From assembly GCA_021792885.1 (NCBI GenBank), contig JAJYTV010000156.1, forward strand, positions 1 through 5,393: a DNA stretch of 5,393 nucleotides. The letters are read 5' to 3'. A program made the position numbers and the translations under genes. Source of the DNA: Bacillota bacterium (GTDB lineage: Bacteria; Bacillota; Sulfobacillia; JAJZYS01; JAJYTV01). The notes under the pieces are model-generated. The model was given only the letters and a program-made list of their open reading frames with translations. It ran no database searches and had not been told where the DNA came from. Below are positions 1 through 5,393 of this stretch, piece by piece (position 1 is the stretch's first letter; each line of letters opens with the position of its first letter).

Positions 1-381
1 CTCGCGTACCTGATGCGCGATGGAACGGAGATGCTGGGCCAGGACGACTTCGGGTGGTGCCTTGACGTCGGCGACTGGCTCATGGCGTCGCAGGCGCTGC
101 GCGTGGATCCGGTCGAAGCCTTCGGGGCCCTCGCCCCGCGGACGGAGGTGATCCATGTGCACGCCGTCGAGCGCGCGACCAACCCCTACCTCTGGAAACC
201 GATCCACCCGGAAGACCCGGACGCCACAGCGGTGCTGGCGCTGTGTGACCTCGCGGTCGCCAAGAGTCCCCGCCTGCGTATCGTCTTCGAGCACACGTCG
301 CATCTGGACCCCGGACCGGAATACGACCTCGCAGGCTACCGCTGGCTCCGGCAGGCGCTGACGGGGGAGGAACCCGTCTAG
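1..381 (+). CDS. Probable TIM-barrel sugar isomerase/epimerase-like protein, C-terminal part
   Basis: Open from the left edge (frame 1), so the N-terminus lies outside; 126 codons and a TAG stop are visible. The fragment looks like the C-terminal half of a xylose-isomerase-like TIM barrel (AP endonuclease 2 / sugar phosphate isomerase-epimerase superfamily). It has a strand-end motif CLDVGDW (fragment residues 20-26) where family members usually have LDxGH, then VIHVHAVE (50-57), a His-Pro-Glu-Asp loop (69-72) and RIVFEH (93-98), whose Glu97 fits the last metal-ligand position. These enzymes bind a divalent metal at the C-terminal mouth of the barrel and act in the cytoplasm on sugars or related polyols; no substrate can be assigned here. 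The usual His after LDxG is Asp25, so the metal site may differ. A DUF692-type barrel is an alternative. It converges on the MFS gene 22 bp away, so it is not part of the minus-strand cluster. The family call is moderate; that it is coding is fairly sure. Confidence 0.6.
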   Translation, partial: LAYLMRDGTEMLGQDDFGWCLDVGDWLMASQALRVDPVEAFGALAPRTEVIHVHAVERATNPYLWKPIHPEDPDATAVLALCDLAVAKSPRLRIVFEHTSHLDPGPEYDLAGYRWLRQALTGEEPV

Positions 382-417
382 CCGCCTGAACTTGTGCGCG
401 CAGTCACCGCGCACGGG
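382..417. terminator. GC-rich hairpin between convergent genes (candidate terminator)
   Basis: A perfect 7-bp inverted repeat, GTGCGCG (394-400) and CGCGCAC (408-414), with a 7-nt loop lies between the convergent stop codons and spans the MFS stop (404-406). Read on the plus strand it can extend to about 10 bp using G-U pairs and 391/417. No T-run follows on either strand, so it is not a classical intrinsic terminator. It may still pause or protect 3' ends in a high-GC genome. Confidence 0.35.
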
Positions 418-1645
418 CTGCGAGGGCGGGGGAGCGCCAGAGTGCGACGGCCGACGCCCCGAGCGCCAAGCCGACCCCAGCGAACACCGCAGCGTAGCCG
501 AGCGCGGCGATCAGGCTCCCCCCGATCAGTGGCAGAACCAGGGTTGGGGCGGTCAGGGTGCCCACAAGGCCGGTGTACGTCGCGCGCAACGTGGCGGGAG
601 CCAGGTCGACGAGCACGTTGTTGTACGCAAGCGTGCGGCTGTTGACCGCCGCGCCGAGCAGCACGAAGGTGATCCCGTACGCCGCAGGTGCCCAGGCGGA
701 GAGCGCCAGCGCGAGCAGGGGCAGGAGCGCGCCCAGGACGAGGCAGGTGCGCAGCACCGCCCCGCTGCCGAAGCGGTCGTTCAGCCACCCCCAGAGCAGG
801 TTGGAGAGCGCCCCGCCGACCACCTGGTCCATGGTGAAGGTCGCGACGGCCTGCGCACCGACGTGGAGGCGCACCACCGCGAGGAGCATGTAGAACGGCA
901 GCAGCATGAGGTGCAGCGACGCGATGTTCTCAACGAGGACCAGTGCGCGCAGGCCAGGGTCCAGGCGCCAGAGCTTCGGCATCTCCCGAAGGTAGGCGGC
1001 GAGCCGCGGGCGCGGGACGTGGGGCTGCGGTGCCTCCTGCAGCGCGAGGAAGCCCAGCCCGGCGATCAGCATGAGCCCGCCCGCGGCCAAGAAGAGCAGG
1101 GAATAGGTGATGCGCGTGTGGCCCGAGATCGCCAGCAGGCGCGCAGCCCAGTAGATCACGCCGAGCGCGGCGAACGCGCCGAACAGCTGGCGCGTCGCGT
1201 AGAAGCGCCCGCGCAAGCCGGGTGCGATGCTCTTTCCGAAGATGTCGGTGTAGGCGACGCTGCCAAGGCTGCCGCCGAGAGAGAAGGCGGCGAGCAGGAG
1301 GAACAGCAGGAGGAGCAGCGCGTCCGCCCCGCCGTGGTCGAGGAGCAGCGACGCGCCGCCGAGCGCGAGCCACGCCGCTGCGCGGCTGAAGACCGCGACG
1401 ATCAGGAATGGGCGCTTTTTGGGGGCACCCTCGACCACGTGGGCAAAGAGCAGTTCCGGCAGCACGCTCCCGCCCAGGAGCACGGTCAGCATCAGTCCGA
1501 CCGCGAACGGTGACCCGCCCAGCAGCACGATGTAGGCGGGCAGGATCGTCGTCGGCTGCGCGAGGGCGCTCGCGGCCGCCAGGAACGTGCCGTGCCAGGC
1601 GAGGCCGGCGAAGTTCCGCCGCGATGCGGGCTCGGCTACCTGCAT
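404..1645 (-). CDS. MFS transporter
   Basis: A 413-aa integral membrane protein of the major facilitator superfamily, the usual length for a 12-helix carrier driven by an ion gradient. Strongly hydrophobic stretches include residues about 16-43, 46-70, 79-103, 109-126, 150-173, 180-202, 233-258, 301-328, 330-345, 357-388 and 391-412. A hydrophilic central loop (203-232, with PRPRLAAYLREMPKLWR) separates the halves. Loop 2-3 carries a degenerate motif-A-like stretch (VEGAPKKRP, 71-79); the second half has the better copy, WGWLNDRFGSG (285-295). FGKSIAPGLRGRFYATRQ (136-153) resembles the RGR-containing loop of several MFS exporters. The frame stays open to an ATG at 1726. The ATG at 1645 is preferred because AGAAGG lies 8 nt upstream of it and the 1726 ATG has no Shine-Dalgarno. 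The substrate cannot be read from sequence. It is the last minus-strand gene, 117 bp downstream of the aminotransferase, so amino-acid or metabolite export is possible but unproven. Confidence 0.85.
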   Translation of the reverse strand: MQVAEPASRRNFAGLAWHGTFLAAASALAQPTTILPAYIVLLGGSPFAVGLMLTVLLGGSVLPELLFAHVVEGAPKKRPFLIVAVFSRAAAWLALGGASLLLDHGGADALLLLLFLLLAAFSLGGSLGSVAYTDIFGKSIAPGLRGRFYATRQLFGAFAALGVIYWAARLLAISGHTRITYSLLFLAAGGLMLIAGLGFLALQEAPQPHVPRPRLAAYLREMPKLWRLDPGLRALVLVENIASLHLMLLPFYMLLAVVRLHVGAQAVATFTMDQVVGGALSNLLWGWLNDRFGSGAVLRTCLVLGALLPLLALALSAWAPAAYGITFVLLGAAVNSRTLAYNNVLVDLAPATLRATYTGLVGTLTAPTLVLPLIGGSLIAALGYAAVFAGVGLALGASAVALWRSPALAARAR

Positions 1646-1762
1646 GGCATACGCCTTCTTCGTGCCCCACGATAGTGGAACCGCGCGCGCAAGCCATGTG
1701 CCATGGGGATGCGTCTTTCGGGCCATTGGGTCAATCGTTTCGCCCCGCCCCAGAGGGGAGGC
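1646..1762 (-). other. 117-bp gap between aminotransferase and MFS genes, with weak -35-like element
   Basis: Just after the aminotransferase stop there is a short CCCC-TCT-GGGG hairpin (1758-1748), only 4 bp and without a T-run, so a poor terminator. Further on, TTGACC (1734-1729, minus strand) matches five of six bases of a sigma-70 -35 box, but 17 bp later the sequence is CATCCC, a poor -10. A hyphenated palindrome CCATG-TGC-CATGG lies at 1694-1706. The gap is long enough for its own promoter or an operator, but none is convincing, and read-through from the aminotransferase gene is possible. Confidence 0.3.
1654..1660 (-). promoter_or_regulatory. Ribosome binding site of the MFS gene
   Basis: On the minus strand AAGAAGG (1660-1654) sits 8 nt before the ATG at 1645. 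It decides between this start and the in-frame ATG at 1726, which lacks a purine-rich site and would add a 27-residue hydrophilic extension. Confidence 0.6.
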
Positions 1763-2971
1763 CTAGCGAGCTATGCCGCGCGTCGGCGCCTTGTCGAACC
1801 CGTCACTGTAGAGCGCCCGCAGGCGGCGCGCCGCCTCGTCCACCTCGTCGTCCTCCGCGGTGAGGGAGATGCGGACATAGTGGTCGCCCTGCTGGCCGAA
1901 GGCGATGCCCGGCGTCACGGCGATGCCGGCCTTCTCGAGGAGCTCGGTCGCAAACGTATCGCCCGTCATGCCCCGCGGCGCGTGCATCCAGAGGTAGACG
2001 GTCGCGTCGGGGCGGGTCGCATGCCCGCCAAGTTCCGCGATGACCTTGGAGAGGGTCTCCTGCCGCCGCACGTAGCCCGCGACCCTTTCGGCGATCGCCT
2101 GGTCCTCGTGTGGGTCGAGGGCCGCGCGCCCTGCCGCCTGGATCGGCAGGTAGGCGCCCGCGGCGACGTTCTCATGCACGCGGGCGAGCGGGGCGAGGAG
2201 GTCCGGGTTGCCGATGGCCGCGCCCAGGCGGAAGCCCTGCATGTCGTAGGTCTTCGAGAAGGTGAAGAACTCGACCGCGACGTGCTCCGCGCCGCGCACA
2301 GCCCGCACCGAGAGCGCCGGCCCCTGGCCGCGCAGCACGATCCTGGCGTAGGCGAGGTCGTAGGCGAGCGGGATGTCGCGCTTTCGGCACAGCTCCACCG
2401 TCTCCTCGAGGAACGGCACCGTCGCGGTCGCGCCGGTCGGGTTGTGCGGGTAGTTGAGGAACATGAGCCGCGTGTTCGCGATCCGTTCGTCGTCGAGCTC
2501 GCCGAAGTCCGGAAGGAAGTGCAGTTCCGGCCGCAGCGCGAGGGGGATCGCCTCGCCGCCCGCCAGGGCGACCGAGGCGGCATAGGTCGGGTAGCCGGGA
2601 TCGGGCACGAGCGCGCTCTCGCCGGGATCGACGTAGGCGAGGGACATGATGGCGAGTCCGAGCTTGGAGCCTTCGAAGATCAGGACCTGCTCCCGGCTGC
2701 AGGTCGCGCCGTAGGTGCGCCGGTACCAGTCGGCGAACGCCTCGCGCAGCGCAGCCGTGCCCTCGTACGGCGGGTAGCGGTGCGCGTTCCGGTCGAGCGC
2801 CGCCGTGCGCAGCGCTTCGACGACCGCGTCCGACGCGGGCCAGTTCGGGTCGGACTGCGAAAGGTCGCAGATCTCGCGGCCGCCCTGGCGGGCCTGTTCG
2901 ATCCTCTGGTCGAGTGTGCTGAAGATGTAGCGCGGGACGTCGCGCAGGCGGTTCGCAGGGATCGGGGACAT
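1763..2971 (-). CDS. Class I/II PLP-dependent aminotransferase, LL-diaminopimelate aminotransferase-like
   Basis: A 402-aa fold-type I aminotransferase, complete for the family; cytoplasmic and expected to act as a dimer. Visible landmarks, numbered from the ATG at 2971: RYPPYEG (65-71) as in DapL-like enzymes, EGSKLGLA (100-107) at the cofactor-phosphate turn, PDPGYPTY (123-130), LNYPHNPTGA (172-181) with Asn177, AYDLAY (203-208) with Asp205 and Tyr208 for the pyridine ring, FSKTYDMQGFRLG (238-250) with Lys240 as Schiff-base lysine and Arg248 for the phosphate, and YVRISL (365-370) with Arg367 for the substrate carboxylate. All catalytic residues are present, so it should be active. Overall it resembles LL-diaminopimelate aminotransferase and related alanine/aspartate-type enzymes. 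The N-terminal DLSQSDPNWP (36-45) and DMQGF differ from the usual DLGIGDPD and NMTGW, so the substrate is open. A GTG at 2980 is in frame but overlaps the Shine-Dalgarno; the ATG at 2971 is preferred. It starts 67 bp after the TetR gene. Confidence 0.88.
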   Translation of the reverse strand: MSPIPANRLRDVPRYIFSTLDQRIEQARQGGREICDLSQSDPNWPASDAVVEALRTAALDRNAHRYPPYEGTAALREAFADWYRRTYGATCSREQVLIFEGSKLGLAIMSLAYVDPGESALVPDPGYPTYAASVALAGGEAIPLALRPELHFLPDFGELDDERIANTRLMFLNYPHNPTGATATVPFLEETVELCRKRDIPLAYDLAYARIVLRGQGPALSVRAVRGAEHVAVEFFTFSKTYDMQGFRLGAAIGNPDLLAPLARVHENVAAGAYLPIQAAGRAALDPHEDQAIAERVAGYVRRQETLSKVIAELGGHATRPDATVYLWMHAPRGMTGDTFATELLEKAGIAVTPGIAFGQQGDHYVRISLTAEDDEVDEAARRLRALYSDGFDKAPTRGIAR

Positions 2972-3038
2972 GGGCTGCACCTCCGAGCGCTAGCGTGCCC
3001 AGTCCATGCGGGCGGCCGCAGATACGGCGGATCGCTTC
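2972..3038 (-). other. 67-bp gap between TetR and aminotransferase genes, with short palindromes
   Basis: It contains an exact 8-bp palindrome CGCTAGCG (2988-2995) directly upstream of the aminotransferase Shine-Dalgarno, and a 5-bp hairpin TGCGG-CCGC-CCGCA (3020-3007) 18 bp past the TetR stop, with no T-run. No convincing -35/-10 pair is visible. The CGCTAGCG palindrome could be part of an operator half-site arrangement, but it does not extend into longer dyad symmetry. Read-through from the TetR gene is the simplest reading. Confidence 0.3.
2980..2985 (-). promoter_or_regulatory. Ribosome binding site of the aminotransferase gene
   Basis: The minus strand reads CGGAGG(TG) ending 8 nt before the ATG at 2971. 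The in-frame GTG at 2980 is part of this GGAGGTG run, so it cannot use it as its own site. This sets the start at 2971. Confidence 0.7.
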
Positions 3039-3662
3039 CTACATCGAGATCTGGCCCGAGAGATACCGCTGCAGCGTTGGCCCGACGGCATGTGCGATCT
3101 CTTCTCCGGTCGCGGAGGCGAGCGGTTCGACGTGCAGCACGTAGCGCGTCATCAGGAGGCCGACCACCTGGCTTGCGACGAGCGCGATGCGCAGGTCGCG
3201 GTCCGGCGCCTCGACGGCATCCGCCACACGGGCCAGGATGGCGCTACGGACAAAGTCGCGCAGCATGGCGGCGGCGCGCTCGTGCGTCAGCGCGGATCGC
3301 AGGAGCCCGATCGCGGTCCGCTGCAGGGCTTTGTCCTCCCAGAGCGCAACGACCGTGCGCACCAGCAGTTCCCCGAGGCGCCCTTCGGCACGTGCCGCTG
3401 GATCGCTGGCGAGGGCTGCACCGAGCTGTTCCGGCAGATTCGGTAGGTGCATGGCCGCCGTGAAGAGAGCCTCCTTGTTGCCGTAGAAGTGGTGCACGAG
3501 CGCCGGGTCGACACCCGCCTGCGCCGCGATGTCGCGGATGCTCGCGCCGTCGTAGCCCTGATCCGCGAACAGTCTGCGCGCTGCCACGAGGATCGCGCTG
3601 CGGGTCTTGCTTTCTCCCGGTCGCCGACCTCGGCGCGGCCGGCCGCTCCCCCCCTTGGTCAA
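3039..3662 (-). CDS. TetR/AcrR-family transcriptional regulator
   Basis: A 207-aa DNA-binding repressor of usual TetR length. After a basic, Gly/Arg-rich tail (1-16) comes the helical DNA-binding domain: TRSAILVAARRLFADQGYDG (20-39), the helix-turn-helix within SIRDIAAQAGVDPALVHHF (41-59), and the closing YGNKEALF (60-67). The rest (about 75-204) is an all-alpha ligand-binding and dimerisation domain. Its end, QVVGLLMTRYVLHVEP and later GPTLQRYLSG, resembles the TetR_C_16-type domain common in Actinobacteria. Start: the frame is open well into the ATPase gene, but a TTG at 3662 overlaps the ATPase stop in TTGA and has GGAGGT five nt upstream. That start gives the normal distance to the domain. 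No ATG or GTG competes nearby. It is co-translated with the two ATPases and probably represses their operon in response to an exported compound, comparable to CecR beside ybhGFSR in E. coli (inference). The ligand is unknown. Confidence 0.9.
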   Translation of the reverse strand: MTKGGSGRPRRGRRPGESKTRSAILVAARRLFADQGYDGASIRDIAAQAGVDPALVHHFYGNKEALFTAAMHLPNLPEQLGAALASDPAARAEGRLGELLVRTVVALWEDKALQRTAIGLLRSALTHERAAAMLRDFVRSAILARVADAVEAPDRDLRIALVASQVVGLLMTRYVLHVEPLASATGEEIAHAVGPTLQRYLSGQISM

Positions 3663-4522
3663 GACGCACCTCCAGATGCGGACACGATCTGCACGAAGCG
3701 CTCCTCGAGGGTGGCGGCGGCCTCGAAGACGCGGCACCGTACGGAGGACAGGACGCGCTGCACGTCCTCCGTCCGCATGCCGGGCACGCGCAGCGTCCGC
3801 CCGACGAGGGCGGGTGCCTGTCCTTGCGCCTCGAGGAGATCGAGGGCTACAGGCCAGTCGTCCGCCTCGACGACGGTGACGCGCTCACCGCGCAGGATGG
3901 ACGCAAGGTCGCCCTCGGCCACGACGCGGCCATCCGCCAAGATCACCAGGCGATCGCACTCCTCGGCTTCTTCCATGTAGTGGGTCGTCACCAGCACCCC
4001 GACGCCCTCGTCCGCCGCGTCCCGCAGGACTTCCCACAGCCGCGCCCGCATGAGGGGGCCGACGCCGGAGGTGGGCTCGTCGAGGATGAGAAGCTCCGGG
4101 CGATGCGAGAGGGCCTGCGCGAAGGCGATCCGTCGCTGGGTTCCGAGCGGCAGCTGCCCGACCGGAAGCGACGCATGCGCAAGGTCTCTCGGCAGTGCGG
4201 CTGGAGGACTGCGGAACAAGGCGGCGGCGAAGCGCAGATTCTCCTCCGGCGACAGGTCTTCGTAGAGGCCCAGGCCCTGCGGCACATAGCCGATGCGCCT
4301 CCGTGAAGCGCGCGCGGGCGGCGCACCGAAGAGCCGCACCTCCCCTGCGGAGGTGGGCAGAAGGCCCAGGAGCATGCGCAGGAGCGTCGTCTTCCCGGCG
4401 CCGTTGGCACCAAGGAGCCCAACCACCTCTCCTGGCTGCACGCAGAGGTTCACTCGATCGACCGCCACGTGGTCTCCGAAGAGGTGGGATGCGTCGATGC
4501 TCTCGGCGAGCGGTCCCGTCAT
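3659..4522 (-). CDS. ABC transporter ATP-binding protein, YbhF C-half-like (ATPase B)
   Basis: A 287-aa ABC nucleotide-binding protein that would energise an ABC-2-type exporter at the inner face of the membrane. Motifs in order: Walker A GANGAGKT (38-45), Q-loop Gln82 in YVPQ, a degenerate signature LPLGTQ (124-129), Walker B LLILDEP (144-150) with Glu149, D-loop SGVGP (152-156), and H-loop His181 in VTTHYMEEAEECD. A C-terminal extension (about 215-287) ends in LEERFVQIV, like the tail found in many such ATPases. The LPLG signature and THxMxEAExCDR run match the C-terminal half of E. coli YbhF, as I recall that sequence. Oddities: the usual D-loop Asp is Gly155, and the helical stretch from the Q-loop Tyr to the signature is 37 residues against 47 in its partner. 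The ATG overlaps the stop of ATPase A (ATGA, 4522-4519), with AGGTGG six nt upstream. Its own stop overlaps the TetR start. Confidence 0.92.
   Translation of the reverse strand: MTGPLAESIDASHLFGDHVAVDRVNLCVQPGEVVGLLGANGAGKTTLLRMLLGLLPTSAGEVRLFGAPPARASRRRIGYVPQGLGLYEDLSPEENLRFAAALFRSPPAALPRDLAHASLPVGQLPLGTQRRIAFAQALSHRPELLILDEPTSGVGPLMRARLWEVLRDAADEGVGVLVTTHYMEEAEECDRLVILADGRVVAEGDLASILRGERVTVVEADDWPVALDLLEAQGQAPALVGRTLRVPGMRTEDVQRVLSSVRCRVFEAAATLEERFVQIVSASGGAS
3663..3673 (-). promoter_or_regulatory. Strong ribosome binding site for the TTG-started TetR gene
   Basis: GGAGGT (3673-3668, minus strand) lies inside the last codons of ATPase B, 5 nt before the TTG at 3662. With the TTGA stop/start overlap (3662-3659) it marks a translationally coupled junction and fixes the regulator's start. 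The strong site probably offsets the weak TTG codon. Confidence 0.7.
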
Positions 4523-5367
4523 TGCGAGCCACCTGCCTCTTCGGCGCTTTGCAGTTCGCGAACCAGCGATGCGACCGTCACCGCGTCCTGCAGGTCCGGA
4601 CGGACAAGGTCACCGGCACCTGGGTCTGCGCTCCCGGGGGACCAGATCCGCCAGCCCCGCCCGCGTCGCCAGGATCCCCTTGCACCCTCGCCGGTCGGCT
4701 TTTCCAGCGCGGTAGAGAGCGTACCGGGCATCGCGGCGACGATCTCTTCCGCTGTGCCCTCGGCGAGCGGGCGGCCCTCGTCCAGGACGAGCAGATGCAC
4801 CGCCCGCTCCGCCTCATCAAGGTAGGATGTCGCCAGCACGACAGCGGCTCCTTCCGCTGCGGCGCGGGCGATCAGCCGCCAGAGATCCGCACGGCTCACC
4901 GGGTCGACGCCGGTCGTCGGCTCATCGAGGACGAGAAGTTTCGGCCTGTGCACCATTGCGAGCAGTACTCCGAGCTTCTGGCGCATGCCGCCGGAGAGCT
5001 CGTCGCCGCGCCTCTTGCGCGCGCGCCCAAGGCCCGTGCGCAAGAGGAGATCCGCACCGCGCGACGTTCGTTCCGTGGGCGGTATGCCGTACACGTCGGC
5101 GACGAAGGCGAGGTTTTCTTCCACGGAAAGATCCGGATAGACGCCGGAACCCGCCGGCATGTACCCGATGTCGTGCGCCGCCGGGCGGAGAACCTCACCG
5201 GAATCGGGCCGCAGCGCCCCCACGAGGCATCGCAGGAGCGTCGTCTTCCCGGATCCGTCCCCTCCCACGACACCCCGGACCTGCCCTGGCAACGCTTCGA
5301 ACGTGACGCCCCGGAGCGCGTCCCTTCTGCCGAAGCGGACCGTGATGTCCTGCGCGCCCCACGTCAT
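4519..5367 (-). CDS. ABC transporter ATP-binding protein, YbhF N-half-like (ATPase A)
   Basis: A 282-aa ABC ATPase, probable partner of ATPase B in a heterodimeric ABC-2-type export system. Motifs: Walker A GGDGSGKT (35-42), consensus signature LSGGMRQ (124-130), Walker B LLVLDEP (144-150) with Glu149 and a normal D-loop TTGVDP (151-156). Two switch positions are altered: the Q-loop reads YMPAGSG (69-75), with Ala72 where Gln is expected, and the H-loop reads ATSYLDEAE, with Ser181 in place of His. The same TSYLDEAE and LSGGMxQKLG features occur in the N-terminal half of E. coli YbhF, so this is probably an inherited asymmetry rather than damage. The tail (about 216-282) is variable and Gly/Arg-rich, then RPDLQDAV as in related ATPases. 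Start: ATG at 5367 has GGAG six nt upstream and begins where ABC domains normally do. The frame is also open to the window edge, so a longer N-terminus cannot be excluded. Confidence 0.9.
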   Translation of the reverse strand: MTWGAQDITVRFGRRDALRGVTFEALPGQVRGVVGGDGSGKTTLLRCLVGALRPDSGEVLRPAAHDIGYMPAGSGVYPDLSVEENLAFVADVYGIPPTERTSRGADLLLRTGLGRARKRRGDELSGGMRQKLGVLLAMVHRPKLLVLDEPTTGVDPVSRADLWRLIARAAAEGAAVVLATSYLDEAERAVHLLVLDEGRPLAEGTAEEIVAAMPGTLSTALEKPTGEGARGSWRRGRGWRIWSPGSADPGAGDLVRPDLQDAVTVASLVRELQSAEEAGGSQ

Positions 5368-5393
5368 GAAGCGCTCCGCGGCGAAGTGCTTCG
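5364..5393 (-). CDS. Possible 3' end of an upstream gene in the same operon
   Basis: Entering from the right edge on the minus strand, one frame reads nine codons (RSTSPRSAS) and stops at TGA 5366-5364. That stop overlaps the ATPase A start as ATGA, the same arrangement as the next junction. It could be the C-terminus of an upstream permease or membrane-fusion gene. Nine codons cannot prove coding or identity, and chance is a real alternative. Confidence 0.25.
   Translation of the reverse strand, partial: RSTSPRSAS

Noticed and set aside
392..1513. 373-codon open frame on the plus strand opposite the MFS gene
   Set aside because: The product is a Gln/Glu/Arg-rich, low-complexity antisense reading of hydrophobic codons. 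The minus strand encodes a clear 12-helix carrier.
1646..1726. 27-residue N-terminal extension of the MFS carrier
   Set aside because: There is no Shine-Dalgarno before the ATG at 1726, while AGAAGG precedes the ATG at 1645 at good spacing.
2972..2980. GTG start three codons upstream of the aminotransferase ATG
   Set aside because: The GTG is part of the GGAGGTG ribosome site that serves the ATG at 2971.
3007..3020. 5-bp hairpin after the TetR gene as an intrinsic terminator
   Set aside because: The stem is short, no T-run follows, and such hairpins are common by chance at this GC content.
1703..3463. 586-codon open frame on the plus strand, antisense to the aminotransferase and part of the TetR gene
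   Set aside because: Its product is Arg/Ala/Gly-rich without recognisable domains. It runs against two genes with clear families and start signals. Long antisense open frames are expected at this GC content.
3663..3737. N-terminal extension of the TetR gene to an upstream in-frame start
   Set aside because: It would overlap ATPase B by 79 nt, has no ribosome site and is Arg-rich. The TTG at 3662 with GGAGGT fits far better.
1..5393. CRISPR arrays, tRNA/rRNA, insertion sequences, riboswitches
   Set aside because: I saw no regularly spaced repeats, cloverleaf, transposase-like product or terminal inverted repeats. Almost all sequence is accounted for by the six genes.

Overview
The window is very GC-rich and densely coding, with strong purine-rich Shine-Dalgarno sites and 4-nt gene overlaps. 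This suggests a high-GC bacterium. The TetR regulator (its VHHFYGNKEALF stretch and C-terminal domain) resembles actinobacterial proteins. The aminotransferase resembles a DapL-like group that also occurs in Chloroflexota and Bacillota. I cannot fix the phylum from the sequence alone.

Layout: (1) Positions 1-381 (+) hold the 3' end of a probable TIM-barrel, xylose-isomerase-like protein. (2) A 22-bp convergent gap with a GC-rich hairpin follows. (3) Everything else reads on the minus strand. In transcription order from the right edge it is: a possible 9-codon tail of an upstream gene, ABC ATPase A (5367-4519), ABC ATPase B (4522-3659), a TetR-family regulator (3662-3039), a class I PLP aminotransferase (2971-1763) and an MFS permease (1645-404).

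The two ATPases match the two halves of the E. coli YbhF tandem ATPase, but as separate genes. A resembles the YbhF N-half (LSGGM signature, TSYLDEAE in place of the H-loop). B resembles the C-half (LPLG signature, TTHYMEEAE H-loop). They should form an asymmetric heterodimer driving an ABC-2-type exporter. ATPase A, ATPase B and TetR are linked by ATGA and TTGA stop/start overlaps, so they are almost certainly co-translated, with TetR as likely local regulator. The membrane permease is not in the window and is probably upstream of position 5393. The aminotransferase and MFS genes lie downstream with gaps of 67 and 117 bp; whether they share the transcript is unresolved.

I do not see an obviously new system, mobile element, RNA gene or CRISPR. 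The most interesting points are the split, motif-asymmetric ATPase pair (lost Q-loop Gln and H-loop His in A; Gly in the D-loop and a shortened helical region in B), the TTG-started coupled regulator, and an aminotransferase of unclear substrate.
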